From IMG/VR virus record IMGVR_UViG_3300021961_000230, positions 1-39,914 of that record: 39,914 bases of DNA. One strand, 5' to 3'. The stretch's first letter is position 1. Each line of letters opens with the position of its first letter. The stretch comes from a virus. Of the stretch, positions 1 to 7,798 are shown piece after piece. Position numbers and translations under genes: made by a program. The notes under the pieces are model-generated. The model searched no databases. It was not told the origin of the DNA and worked only from the letters and a program-made list of their open reading frames with translations.

Positions 1-105
1 GTTGTAGTACCTAGTTCCGATAACGATTTTGGATTTGAAATGTATAACGCTGATAAGATTGAAACACAAAAGTGGAATGAGTTAGTAAATCGTATTTTAA
101 AATAG
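1..105 (+). CDS. 3' end of an unidentified protein (partial)
   Basis: The frame is open from the first base and stops at TAG 103-105, giving the last 34 residues of a protein that begins outside the window. The tail is hydrophilic and ends in VNRILK. No family can be recognised from so little. A strong promoter starts two bases after the stop, so this gene closes one transcription unit. Confidence 0.6.
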   Translation, partial: VVVPSSDNDFGFEMYNADKIETQKWNELVNRILK

Positions 106-106
106 A

Positions 107-138
107 TTTGGTAGTCTCAGTATTATTTCGTATATTTG
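107..138 (+). promoter_or_regulatory. Bacteroidota-type promoter
   Basis: TTTGG at 107-111 and TATATTTG at 131-138, first bases 24 nt apart, as at the other promoters in this window. It should drive the gene starting at 166. Confidence 0.85.
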
Positions 139-165
139 TATAAATAAAATTTAAAAGTATAAAAG

Positions 166-594
166 ATGAACGTAAAACAGGCATTAAAGCAAAAGAACAA
201 ATTAGTAACTGAATTGAAAGCTCAATATCAGATTTTACAAAAGTTTAATTCGATTGAGGAAGGGAATCCTCGCAGGTATTCAATGGTAGATGTATTGGCT
301 AAAATCGAATCATTATCAAATGAATTGGTGGAATTAAAAGCAAGAATCCACAAAGTAAACCAACCAGTTTATAACCAAATTTTCCTATTAGCTGAATTAA
401 AAGGTCAGATTAAGGAATTAAAGAAAGTTCCAACGGATGAAGGTAAGCAAACCGAAAGGTATGGTAGTGTTCAATCCATCAAAGTAGTGGAATTGAATAT
501 AGTGGATGTTGAAAATAGAGTAGGTGAACTTCAAGATAGAATTGAGGAATTGCAGAATGAATTAGATATTCATAATGCAAATACAATCATTTAA
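166..594 (+). CDS. Coiled-coil protein, possibly DIP1984/septicolysin-like
   Basis: 142 aa, almost wholly helical and charged, with heptad-like Leu/Ile spacing over residues 1-65 and 95-135, split by a polar linker. The N-terminus (MNVKQALKQKNKLVTELKAQ) and the two-helix layout resemble the DIP1984 family, a group named by homology whose function is unclear. ATG 166 lies 28 nt after the promoter's -7 box. There is no signal peptide. The resemblance is from memory and could be generic coiled-coil similarity. Confidence 0.75.
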   Translation: MNVKQALKQKNKLVTELKAQYQILQKFNSIEEGNPRRYSMVDVLAKIESLSNELVELKARIHKVNQPVYNQIFLLAELKGQIKELKKVPTDEGKQTERYGSVQSIKVVELNIVDVENRVGELQDRIEELQNELDIHNANTII

Positions 595-601
595 AAAAAT
601 T

Positions 602-796
602 GAGGGAGTGTGGGTGATGATGTTTATTTAATATAATCTTGCAATCCAACTATGACGCCATATAGCGGATGAACGAATAAGATAATGAAAATTAATAAAC
701 TTCAACAATGTTAGGGTCTCTTGTCGGTAACTTCAATACAATCAAAACTCTTTGAAACCCGATTATCTTATTTAAACTGATTCACCCCACAAACTC
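602..796 (+). ncRNA. Structured leader or non-coding RNA candidate
   Basis: This non-coding stretch holds two nested long-range helices. Bases 609-617 pair with 782-791 (one bulged C), and AATAAGATAAT at 676-686 pairs with ATTATCTTATT at 762-772 (11 perfect pairs). The fold closes about 20 nt before the ATG at 818. No Rfam family is recognised. It could be a riboswitch-like leader or an independent RNA. Confidence 0.45.
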
Positions 797-817
797 ATAA
801 TTAAAACAAAATAAAAA

Positions 818-1150
818 ATGGAAAAACTAAAAAAGTATCAAACGCAAATCTTTAATGTAATCACAATCTTTTTGATATTACAATTTGCTGTATTCCCTGG
901 CTTAACGGCAGCCAATACTATTCTAAATATCTTAGCAGGTATTGGATTATTGCTATTAGTAGTTTGGGGTGGATTGGCATTGTATGATTATGTACGAAGC
1001 TCAGAAGGTTTAGTGGATGTTAATGAATTAAAAGAAGCTGAGCAAATGGTGAAAGAAAAGCCTAAAACAAAACGCAAACCAAAGGTGACGAAATCCGAAT
1101 TTCCATTACCTCCACATCACCCAATTTCTAAAACTAAAACAAAAAAATAA
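818..1150 (+). CDS. Small membrane protein with lysine-rich tail
   Basis: 110 aa. Two hydrophobic segments (about 12-34 and 37-55) are followed by an acidic stretch and a cytosolic tail rich in Lys/Pro (KPKTKRKPK). No family is recognised. The stop is two bases before the ATG of the SPFH protein, so the two are very likely co-translated and may act together in the inner membrane. The gene lies directly downstream of the structured segment 602-796, which may control it. Confidence 0.75.
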   Translation: MEKLKKYQTQIFNVITIFLILQFAVFPGLTAANTILNILAGIGLLLLVVWGGLALYDYVRSSEGLVDVNELKEAEQMVKEKPKTKRKPKVTKSEFPLPPHHPISKTKTKK

Positions 1151-1151
1151 T

Positions 1152-2081
1152 ATGGCATTCGAAAGTTATGAAGAAAGGTATGCTCGCCAACAAAAAGAGC
1201 GTGAAGAACAATTAGTACAATATAAATTAGAACAACAATTAAAAATTAAAAAAATGACAAAGTTAATTACAGGTGGTATCGTAAGTTTTTTCTTATTGAT
1301 ATTTTTATTTATGTCTTGTGAAAGAATTGATGCAGGACATGTGGGTGTTAAAGTTAATCAGTATGGTGATAACAAAGGTGTAAGTGATGTGACTGAAGTA
1401 ACTGGTATGGTATTCTATAATCCAATTACACATTCAATCTATGAGTTCCCAACGTTTATTCAACACAAAGAATATACAGGCGATAATTCATTCGTAGTAA
1501 ATAGTAAAGATGGTTCGGAGTTTCACGTATCACCAATCATTAACTATTCAGTACAAAGAGAAAAAGTTCCAGCAATTTTTTCTAAATATCGTAGAAGCTT
1601 GGACCAAATTGAGGAAGGTTTCTTAAAAACATCTGTGTTTGATGCATTCAGATTAGCAACTAACAAATATACGGCTGATGAATTGATTGGTAATCGTCAG
1701 GCTTACGAAGTAGAAGTTCGTAGAATTTTAGAAGGACAGTTATTAAAAGAGGGATTTATAGTTAATCAATTTACATCTAACTTAGTATATCCTGAAACAT
1801 TCAAACAGGCGATTGAAGCTAAGAACAATGCAGTTCAAGCAGCACTAAGAGCAGAGAATGAAGTTAAAACGGCTGAAGCACAGGCTAAAATTAAAGTAGC
1901 AACGGCAGAAGGTAACGCTCAGGCTATGTTGACATCGGCAAAGGCTGAAGCTGAAGCAAATAGAATGAAGCAACAAACATTGACACCATTGCTATTACAA
2001 TTAGAGTATGTAAACAAATGGGATGGTAAGTTACCTGTTTATGGTGAAGTACCACAATTATTTAGAAACATTCAAAAATAA
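1152..2081 (+). CDS. SPFH/band-7 (prohibitin-like) membrane protein
   Basis: 309 aa. A charged N-terminal helix (1-36) precedes one membrane segment (about 38-56), then the band-7 domain (about 60-225, beginning RIDAGHVGVKV). An Ala/Glu/Lys coiled coil follows (about 225-275, with AEAQAKIKVATAEGNAQA). This is the normal prohibitin/stomatin order. Family members form ring-like membrane scaffolds and often modulate proteases. Large phages are known to carry such genes; the role here may be stabilising the infected cell's membrane. No truncation is seen. Confidence 0.9.
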   Translation: MAFESYEERYARQQKEREEQLVQYKLEQQLKIKKMTKLITGGIVSFFLLIFLFMSCERIDAGHVGVKVNQYGDNKGVSDVTEVTGMVFYNPITHSIYEFPTFIQHKEYTGDNSFVVNSKDGSEFHVSPIINYSVQREKVPAIFSKYRRSLDQIEEGFLKTSVFDAFRLATNKYTADELIGNRQAYEVEVRRILEGQLLKEGFIVNQFTSNLVYPETFKQAIEAKNNAVQAALRAENEVKTAEAQAKIKVATAEGNAQAMLTSAKAEAEANRMKQQTLTPLLLQLEYVNKWDGKLPVYGEVPQLFRNIQK

Positions 2082-2102
2082 AAAATAATACTACGGAAAA
2101 TG

Positions 2103-2134
2103 CTTGGTAATATCGGGCATTTTTCGTATATTTG
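2103..2134 (+). promoter_or_regulatory. Bacteroidota-type promoter, overlapping a hairpin
   Basis: CTTGG 2103-2107 and TATATTTG 2127-2134. The -33 box sits in the loop of a hairpin (AAAATGC 2097-2103 with GCATTTT 2117-2123, then T-rich), so a weak terminator for the upstream gene appears to share the site. Confidence 0.8.
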
Positions 2135-2165
2135 TACAAATTAACAATTAAACACGGAGGAAACT

Positions 2166-2402
2166 ATGAAATGTATTAAATGTATTAAGGTAGCTAAAGG
2201 CTATGAGCTAGATGAAATTCGTAGAGTGGATGACATTGAAGCAGATGAAAAAGTAAAGGTAGGATACTGGAAGTTCGTACCAAAGAGTGAGTGGAAACTT
2301 GCAACTCGTAAAGTGAAAGTAGCTGATGTAGTAAAAGAACCTGTTGAGGAACTTTCAATTGAGGAAAAAAAGTTAAAACGTAAAAAGAATGACAAAAAGT
2401 AA
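2166..2402 (+). CDS. Small charged protein, unknown
   Basis: 78 aa, hydrophilic, with a lysine-rich C-terminus (KKLKRKKNDKK). It is one of the few genes here with a real Shine-Dalgarno sequence, GGAGG at 2156-2160, five bases before the ATG. It overlaps the next gene by 14 nt, suggesting coupled translation. Function is not recognised. Minus-strand frames across it are shadows. Confidence 0.75.
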   Translation: MKCIKCIKVAKGYELDEIRRVDDIEADEKVKVGYWKFVPKSEWKLATRKVKVADVVKEPVEELSIEEKKLKRKKNDKK

Positions 2403-2967
2403 TAGCAACAAAATAGTTGAATTGTATCCTGAAATGTTTACATTCAAAACAAGAGAATATAATCACAATATATTTGAGAAAGCTTATAACAAAGTAATAG
2501 GATTTGTACATAAGCATTTCAAATTCACACGTTCAATAAACTATATACAACAAACAAATCCATATCAGTATTCATTTGCTGTTGGTGATGGTTGGTATAA
2601 ACTTATTTATGAATTAGTACATGAGGTTAGAGTTAATGACCTAAAAAAAGGCGATTGGGTTACAAAAGCAACTCAAATAAAAGAAAAGTTTGGTGGATTG
2701 CGTTTTTATGTAACAGGTACATCAGATAAGAATTGGGCACTGATTAGAAACGCTGAACAAAAATCTTACGCAGTTTGTGAGGAAACTGGTTCGGAGGTTG
2801 AAGTTGGAACTTGGAATAACGGATGGATTAGAACTATATGCCGTAAAGAAGCACTTAGAAAGTTTTATGATTTAAGTGATAAAGGTGAATTGAATGGTAA
2901 GCGATTTGAGGATTGTTGGAAGCCAACGGAAAAATCAGAAACGATAGTAACCAAAAAGAAAAAATAA
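2389..2967 (+). CDS. Conserved phage hypothetical protein (GWY...QIKEKFGGLRFY type)
   Basis: 192 aa. The core contains GDGWYKLIYEL (about 65-75) and IKEKFGGLRFYV (about 94-105), followed by a segment with Cys at VCEETGS and ICRKE. I recall this signature from many phage and prophage proteins of unknown function, in which the second half usually carries a CxxC-type zinc site. Here the cysteines are incomplete, so zinc binding may be lost. It overlaps both neighbours. Confidence 0.8.
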   Translation: MTKSNSNKIVELYPEMFTFKTREYNHNIFEKAYNKVIGFVHKHFKFTRSINYIQQTNPYQYSFAVGDGWYKLIYELVHEVRVNDLKKGDWVTKATQIKEKFGGLRFYVTGTSDKNWALIRNAEQKSYAVCEETGSEVEVGTWNNGWIRTICRKEALRKFYDLSDKGELNGKRFEDCWKPTEKSETIVTKKKK

Positions 2968-3236
2968 TGAGTTTAGCCCAAAGAGAACTTGGAGAAACTT
3001 TTAGAAAGGATGTCAAAAAAGAAATGAGTTATAAACACATAGAAGTAATTAGATTTGATAATGCTAAAATTAGTGTTAAAGAATACATAGGTGATAGGGT
3101 ATTACAGCCGGTAGCATATCAGCCCGCAATTATTAAAATGATTGGAGCACGATTGTTAGTTATAAACCCTGATAATCAAGAGGAGTATTACGATTGTAGG
3201 TATGAGGATTGCACAATTAAAAGAGTAAACGGATGA
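2967..3236 (+). CDS. Small protein, unknown
   Basis: 89 aa from ATG 2967, whose first base is the last base of the upstream stop codon. An in-frame alternative start at 2913 lies inside the previous gene and is less likely. The C-terminal half is beta-rich (AIIKMIGARLLVINPDNQEE). No family is recognised. The stop overlaps the start of the NlpC/P60 gene at 3233. Confidence 0.7.
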   Translation: MSLAQRELGETFRKDVKKEMSYKHIEVIRFDNAKISVKEYIGDRVLQPVAYQPAIIKMIGARLLVINPDNQEEYYDCRYEDCTIKRVNG

Positions 3237-3742
3237 GAAAGTATAAAACACAAATACTAGCAGCAACGGCTTCAATACTTTTTTGGATGTTATGTTATAG
3301 TTGTACCGCACAAGCACAAACAAAAAAACCATTACCTACATTGGATTCATTACCATACCTAACTGCTGATAGTACATTAAATAACTTTATGTTACATTGG
3401 ATAGGAAAACCTTATAAGTTGGGAGGTAAAACTGAAAAGGGAATCGATTGTTCACAATTCAATAAGAGGTTATATATCGATGTGTATAAATTGAATTTGG
3501 AAAACGTATGTTATAAACAATGGGCTCAAACAAATAGAGTACCAAAAGATAGTTTACAAACAGGTGACCTATTATTTTTTAGAAGTAGACAATCACCAAG
3601 TGGATGGCATTGTGCAGTTTACTTAGGTGAAACTATGTTTGTACATGCAGCTAATAGGTATGAAGGTGTAAAAATAAGTTCAATGTTAGAACCTAACTAT
3701 AAAAGAGCATATAGAGGTGCTGGTAGATTATTAAAAAAATAA
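3233..3742 (+). CDS. NlpC/P60 cell-wall hydrolase, secreted
   Basis: 169 aa. The N-terminus is a signal-like segment (about 7-28, with LCYSC then AQA), so export is expected; a lipoprotein is possible. The NlpC/P60 domain spans about 48-165. The catalytic Cys73 lies in GIDCSQF, His126 in WHCAVYLG and a third polar residue is His138. The family cleaves the stem peptide of peptidoglycan, typically gamma-D-Glu to diaminopimelate. It could serve in lysis or in wall remodelling during infection. Its position next to membrane-protein genes fits an envelope role. Confidence 0.85.
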   Translation: MRKYKTQILAATASILFWMLCYSCTAQAQTKKPLPTLDSLPYLTADSTLNNFMLHWIGKPYKLGGKTEKGIDCSQFNKRLYIDVYKLNLENVCYKQWAQTNRVPKDSLQTGDLLFFRSRQSPSGWHCAVYLGETMFVHAANRYEGVKISSMLEPNYKRAYRGAGRLLKK

Positions 3743-3745
3743 ATT

Positions 3746-3871
3746 ATGAAAGAAAAATTAACAAAAGTATTGGAAACAATTGGATACCTTATAGTATTTG
3801 GATTTGGATTTTGGATATTGTATATGGGATTCAGAATGTTTTGGGTATTCTTACAAGCAATTTTAAAATAA
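3746..3871 (+). CDS. 41-aa single-span membrane protein
   Basis: ATG 3746 follows the hydrolase stop by three bases and TAA ends at 3871. A charged N-terminus precedes a continuous hydrophobic stretch (about 12-39, rich in Phe, Trp and Ile). Tight packing between two genes supports it being real. Its size, single span and place next to a wall hydrolase would fit a holin or lysis regulator, but nothing in the sequence proves that. Confidence 0.55.
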   Translation: MKEKLTKVLETIGYLIVFGFGFWILYMGFRMFWVFLQAILK

Positions 3872-3877
3872 AACAAT

Positions 3878-4405
3878 ATGATAGTATGGATTTTCGCAAT
3901 CATTGTATTAGCAATAGTTGGTAAGCTAATTTACGATGTACAACAAAACAAAAAGAAACCAACACAAACTGAAACTGAATTTGCGGATAAGGAAGCATTT
4001 CAAAAATTAGCAGGAATTACACCAGTAAATCCAAACGATGAAATACGCGAAATCTTAGTTAAGAACAATGTTATAGGTAAACAACAAATTATTGATGCAT
4101 TAGTAAAAGCAGCTGAGAATAGTGAGTTCCCACCATCGGATGAATCAATCAATGTACGAACTACAAAGATAGCTACAATTGATACAAACTTTGGTAGTGA
4201 TAATGACCCATTAGCATCAGTACCAATGAGTAGGGTATCTAATGAAGCTAAACAAAAAATGGCTGAAATTGCTAAAGAGGACATCACTAAACAATTAGAA
4301 CAAAATGCTGAAAGGTTTGCAACATTAACTGATGACCAAAGGTTGGGTATGGAATTTGTAAAACCAAAAAGAAAATACACTAAAAGAAAAACATCTGCAA
4401 AATGA
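3878..4405 (+). CDS. Membrane-anchored protein, unknown
   Basis: 175 aa. One N-terminal transmembrane helix (1-20) precedes a long hydrophilic helical region ending in KPKRKYTKRKTSAK. No domain is recognised. The last four bases (ATGA) overlap the start of the oxygenase gene. The gene is in line with the other one-span proteins around the hydrolase. Confidence 0.7.
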   Translation: MIVWIFAIIVLAIVGKLIYDVQQNKKKPTQTETEFADKEAFQKLAGITPVNPNDEIREILVKNNVIGKQQIIDALVKAAENSEFPPSDESINVRTTKIATIDTNFGSDNDPLASVPMSRVSNEAKQKMAEIAKEDITKQLEQNAERFATLTDDQRLGMEFVKPKRKYTKRKTSAK

Positions 4406-4995
4406 TTGATGATATAATTGTTATTGATGATGTAGTACCAAACGATATTCAGAACAAAATTGAAGATTTGTTTACATCTTCAAAATTAGCTTGGATATTT
4501 TTTAAAGATATAGCATTACCGGCATCTGAAATAAAAAGGTTAGGTATAACTCAACTTACACCCGGTATAGCATGTTATATAAAACAGGATACTCCTAAAT
4601 TTATTAATGAGAATCTTCTAAGAGAGGTCAAAGTGATTACGGATGAAGCTTGTAGAAAGATTGGTAAGGAATGTAAAGAAATTTATAATGCACGAAGTTT
4701 CATGCATTTTCCATTAGCTACTGAATTAAGAAAAGAATATGATAACATTCATGTTGATGTTGGGTATGAGCATTTGGTTTGTTTATATTATGTAAACGAT
4801 TCCGATGGGGATACATTTTTATTTGATAGAACTATAAAGGATGGCCCTATACCAAAAGATACGAAACCAGTTATTGTAAAAAAAGTAAGTCCAAAAAAAG
4901 GTAGAGTAGTATTATTTAATGGTAACCGATACCATTCAAGTTCGGGCCCTACAAAAGATGTTAGGGTAATTATAAACTTTAACGTAAAAATATAA
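4402..4995 (+). CDS. 2-oxoglutarate/Fe(II)-dependent oxygenase
   Basis: 197 aa. The jelly-roll iron ligands are visible: His117 and Asp119 in NIHVDVGYEH, and His178 in GNRYHSSSG. Arg188 (KDVRVIINFN) is suited to binding the 2-oxoglutarate carboxylate. The size and layout match prolyl-4-hydroxylase-like phage oxygenases. The substrate cannot be read from the sequence; protein side chains or modified DNA bases are both possible. It begins within the upstream stop codon and is followed at once by groES. Confidence 0.85.
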   Translation: MIDDIIVIDDVVPNDIQNKIEDLFTSSKLAWIFFKDIALPASEIKRLGITQLTPGIACYIKQDTPKFINENLLREVKVITDEACRKIGKECKEIYNARSFMHFPLATELRKEYDNIHVDVGYEHLVCLYYVNDSDGDTFLFDRTIKDGPIPKDTKPVIVKKVSPKKGRVVLFNGNRYHSSSGPTKDVRVIINFNVKI

Positions 4996-4996
4996 A

Positions 4997-5308
4997 ATGA
5001 GTAACGAAACATTTGAATTAGCAAAGCCATTGGCAGACAGAGTACTGATTGAAAAAGAGGAAGTACAAACAAAAACAATAGGAGGTATCATTATTCCAGA
5101 AACAGCTAGGGCTGAAGATACTAAAATAGGAATGGTAGTTTCAACCGGACCGGGTGTGTTTACAAATGATGGGGTGCTTATCCCAATGACGGTAAAAGTT
5201 GGGGATAAAGTAATGATGCCTCAAATCGGAACTGCACAAACAGTGAAACTAAACAATAAAGAATACTATTTGTTTAGAGAAATGGAATTATTAATGGTTA
5301 TAAAATAA
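4997..5308 (+). CDS. groES: GroES-like co-chaperonin
   Basis: 103 aa, full length for Cpn10. It begins near LAKPLADRVLIEKEE and carries the mobile-loop-like region TKTIGGIIIPETA (about 26-38) and the core GDKVMMPQIGTAQTVKLNNKEYYLF. No GroEL gene is in the window, so it presumably caps the host chaperonin, as phage T4 gp31 does for capsid folding. It lies between the oxygenase and cyclophilin genes with almost no spacers. Confidence 0.92.
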   Translation: MSNETFELAKPLADRVLIEKEEVQTKTIGGIIIPETARAEDTKIGMVVSTGPGVFTNDGVLIPMTVKVGDKVMMPQIGTAQTVKLNNKEYYLFREMELLMVIK

Positions 5309-5312
5309 AAAT

Positions 5313-5759
5313 ATGGCAACAAAAGTAAAAATAGAAACAGCAAAAGGTGTTATGATAGCAGAGCTATACGATGAAACACCAATAGCATCCGGCAACTTTA
5401 AGAAATTAGTTGAGCAAGGATTCTATAATGGATTAAATTTTCATAGAGTTATACCAAACTTTATGATTCAGGGTGGATGTCCAAACGGTAGAGGTGATGG
5501 TGGTCCTGGTTATAAAATTCAATGTGAAGTTAATGCACCAAAACAATTTCACGATAGAGGTGTATTAAGTATGGCACATGCCGGTAGAAATACTGGTGGC
5601 TCTCAATTCTTTATTTGCCACAATAGAGCAGGAGTTGCTCATTTGGATGGTAATCACACTTGCTTCGGTAAGGTGATTGATGGAGTTGAGGTGATTGATT
5701 TTATTAGACAAGGTGATACAATACTTTCAATGGAAATAATTAAAGAAGCAAACATTTAA
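5313..5759 (+). CDS. Cyclophilin-type peptidyl-prolyl isomerase
   Basis: 148 aa, a compact single-domain cyclophilin without signal peptide, hence cytoplasmic. Family motifs are FHRVIPNFMIQGG (catalytic Arg; about residues 44-56), GPGYKIQCE, LSMAHAGRNTGGSQFFI and the HLDGNHTCFGKV loop. It would speed cis/trans isomerisation of prolyl bonds. Placed directly after groES, it forms a small folding module, probably for virion or other abundant phage proteins. Confidence 0.93.
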   Translation: MATKVKIETAKGVMIAELYDETPIASGNFKKLVEQGFYNGLNFHRVIPNFMIQGGCPNGRGDGGPGYKIQCEVNAPKQFHDRGVLSMAHAGRNTGGSQFFICHNRAGVAHLDGNHTCFGKVIDGVEVIDFIRQGDTILSMEIIKEANI

Positions 5760-5761
5760 TT

Positions 5762-5965
5762 ATGAATAGATACCACATTTTAGTTATAACAGGGGAATCT
5801 TATATGAATCGTAAAGTTGAAGCAGATGGAATATCTTGGTCAGACTCAGGTCTTTACGAATTTTGGAAACGAAATGAGCAGGGTAAAGCAATTGGAATTG
5901 CATATTATCCAGTTAGTAAAACAATTATTGACAGCATAGAATTTAACATCGAAGAAAATGATTGA
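5762..5965 (+). CDS. Small protein, unknown
   Basis: 67 aa, soluble and mixed alpha/beta. It contains YHILVITGESYMNRKVEA and a Trp-rich middle (SWSDSGLYEFW). No family is recognised. It follows the cyclophilin stop by two bases and overlaps the next ATG at 5958. Confidence 0.65.
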   Translation: MNRYHILVITGESYMNRKVEADGISWSDSGLYEFWKRNEQGKAIGIAYYPVSKTIIDSIEFNIEEND

Positions 5966-6203
5966 GTTAAAAGAATGGATTGAGGACGGAATAACTATTC
6001 GAAAAACAAATGAGGGGTATCGGGTGTTTACAATACCTACTCAGCACTTTGATGTTAAAGAGTTGGACGAATTAACACCAGACAAATTCAGAGAAATGGT
6101 TTTGAAGCAAAAGCAATTTCAAGAACTACAAAATGAATTACTAAATGCAGCATTCGGTGAAAGGGTAGAAGCTGGACTGTTTAAAGATTTATTCAATGAT
6201 TGA
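5958..6203 (+). CDS. Small acidic protein, unknown
   Basis: 81 aa. A beta-rich N-terminal half is followed by a helical, charged second half (KFREMVLKQKQFQELQNELL). It overlaps both neighbours by 8 nt. Function is not recognised. Confidence 0.65.
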   Translation: MIELKEWIEDGITIRKTNEGYRVFTIPTQHFDVKELDELTPDKFREMVLKQKQFQELQNELLNAAFGERVEAGLFKDLFND

Positions 6204-6429
6204 TATATTTGGTTACATAGGTACTATATTAATACTGTATTCGTTTACAATAGAAAATATATACAAACTACGGCTGATTAATTCAATTGGGTCTGTATTT
6301 TGGATTATATATGGTATTGGTATTATGGCTGGACCTACTATAATAGTTAATAGCTGTGTATTGTGTATTCATTCATATTGGTTTATAAAAAATAGAAAAG
6401 GTATAAATGTTAAAAATAGAAAACCATAA
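6196..6429 (+). CDS. Small three-span membrane protein (YgjV/SemiSWEET-like)
   Basis: 77 aa with three hydrophobic segments (about 3-21, 28-46 and 48-66) and a lysine-rich tail. The order, with LYSFTIENIYKLRLINSIGSV between spans 1 and 2, resembles short inner-membrane proteins of the YgjV/PQ-loop type. Such proteins can be half-transporters that dimerise. The similarity is from memory and modest. It overlaps the next gene by 23 nt. Confidence 0.7.
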   Translation: MIDIFGYIGTILILYSFTIENIYKLRLINSIGSVFWIIYGIGIMAGPTIIVNSCVLCIHSYWFIKNRKGINVKNRKP

Positions 6430-6700
6430 AAAGTTATTAGGTAAAGAGCTGTATGGTAGTGGTAAATCGGGTTCCACTTATTGGAAAGTCGTATCTATTA
6501 TGGAGCACTTAAATCATTATGTAATTTTTATAGAGCAACCAGATGTGGGATGGGAGCGTAAGGTAACACTACATAGGCATAGTCAAATGCAAACAATACC
6601 TAAATACAGATTAGAATGTGGGACAGAGTATATTCTATTAGTTACTGATAGTATTAAACAAGTGGATGTATTTACTAATTACTTAGAATCCTTTTTATAA
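6407..6700 (+). CDS. MLTIEN-family paralog 1
   Basis: 97 aa. It starts MLKIENHKKLLGKELYG, the signature shared with six more genes up to 9.9 kb and others at 20.6-23.7 kb. The family layout is a start of the form LxIENxxKLxGK, then a beta-rich body with an aromatic/arginine strand (WERKVTLHRHS), then a C-terminal helix (VDVFTNYLESFL). No signal peptide or membrane span is present. The family is not one I recognise, and repetition in one genome is the main evidence for it. Confidence 0.75.
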   Translation: MLKIENHKKLLGKELYGSGKSGSTYWKVVSIMEHLNHYVIFIEQPDVGWERKVTLHRHSQMQTIPKYRLECGTEYILLVTDSIKQVDVFTNYLESFL

Positions 6701-7024
6701 ATGAAAAAACAAAAAGCACAATTTCAAAAGATAGTAAAGGAATACAAAGATGCAACTCCATTGGAAATTTGGGAGGGCTTTAGGGATAACTTCATATTTG
6801 GATTCTTAGGAGCAACATTGGTTGTATTCATAGCAACTAAAACTGATATAGCAGTATTGGTTGGATACTTAACATATTACTTTTTTATGGGTAAGATTGT
6901 GAACAGACCTAAGTATGTGACAGATTTGGGTAAAATGATTGTATTTCCAATTCCATCTGCATTGGGAGCATTTACAGGCTATAAACTATCCTATGTACTT
7001 TTAGAATTAATCAAATCAATATAA
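6701..7024 (+). CDS. Two-span membrane protein, unknown
   Basis: 107 aa. A soluble N-terminus (1-28) precedes hydrophobic segments at about 30-48 and 50-64 and another hydrophobic region near 85-103. The gene is inserted between two members of the MLTIEN family and shares its final A with the next ATG. Confidence 0.7.
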   Translation: MKKQKAQFQKIVKEYKDATPLEIWEGFRDNFIFGFLGATLVVFIATKTDIAVLVGYLTYYFFMGKIVNRPKYVTDLGKMIVFPIPSALGAFTGYKLSYVLLELIKSI

Positions 7025-7494
7025 TGCCACATATACCAATACCACCAACATCCTTTCAAAGTAGGGGATTAACACAGCTAACAGGAAAAATAGTAGCAAA
7101 TACGAATGGAGCTGTAAATATAGCACAACCGAATTCAAACATTGCTCAACAAATAAAGGATATAGCAATTGAGCAGGCAAAACAAACGGTAATTGAATTA
7201 ATGAAACAACAAACCGAATTAAAGAAAACGGTCTTAACGATTGAAAACATTGATAAGATTAGAGGTGCAAAGTATAGTGAATGGCTTTCAGTTGGTGGTG
7301 TTAAAGAGTGGGACAACCATTATGAATTTACTTTATTGGACGAGAAGGGTTCGCAAGTTGAAACAATACTTTTACATAGAAAGCAGACATCAGATAAGAG
7401 GTATATAATGGAATACAATAATCACACACTTTGGGTAACTAAGGATAGGTTGGATACGATTGATGCGATTATAGAATGTATGAAGGAAATATAA
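7024..7494 (+). CDS. MLTIEN-family paralog 2 with N-terminal extension
   Basis: 156 aa. Residues 1-70 are a Pro/Asn/Gln-rich, then helical extension not found in most paralogs. From about residue 71 (VLTIENIDKIRG) the standard family domain follows. It carries the beta strands HYEFTLLDEKG and ETILLHRKQ and the final helix RLDTIDAIIECMKEI. The internal position of the signature shows that this is a domain and not just a conserved start. Confidence 0.75.
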   Translation: MPHIPIPPTSFQSRGLTQLTGKIVANTNGAVNIAQPNSNIAQQIKDIAIEQAKQTVIELMKQQTELKKTVLTIENIDKIRGAKYSEWLSVGGVKEWDNHYEFTLLDEKGSQVETILLHRKQTSDKRYIMEYNNHTLWVTKDRLDTIDAIIECMKEI

Positions 7495-7495
7495 T

Positions 7496-7798
7496 ATGCT
7501 CACAATAGAAAATATAAATAAGATTTGGAAACGTGACGTAGGTGAATGGCGTATTGGTAGAATAGAAACAAAAAATACAGCATACCTATTCCAATTATAT
7601 ATTCGTAATAGAAGGCATACAATACAAATCAATTTAGAAAGGACACCAATAGGTAGACAATATGAATTATGGTGTTGGGATATGCAAGATAATGGACAAC
7701 CTTTACCACATGCAACTCCATTAAGGCGGATGTTGGATATGACAGAATTAAAAACAATGGATGGCTTGGTAAATCAAATGACAAAATTATTATCGTAA
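7496..7798 (+). CDS. MLTIEN-family paralog 3
   Basis: 100 aa. It starts MLTIENINKIWKRDVGEW and is followed by a GEWRIGRIE segment, the aromatic/Arg strand YLFQLYIRNRRHTIQINLER and the C-terminal helix DGLVNQMTKLL. The GDW/GEW-x-IG-x-I motif also appears in paralog 13 (23434), so these two may be closest relatives. Its stop overlaps the next ATG. Confidence 0.78.
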   Translation: MLTIENINKIWKRDVGEWRIGRIETKNTAYLFQLYIRNRRHTIQINLERTPIGRQYELWCWDMQDNGQPLPHATPLRRMLDMTELKTMDGLVNQMTKLLS

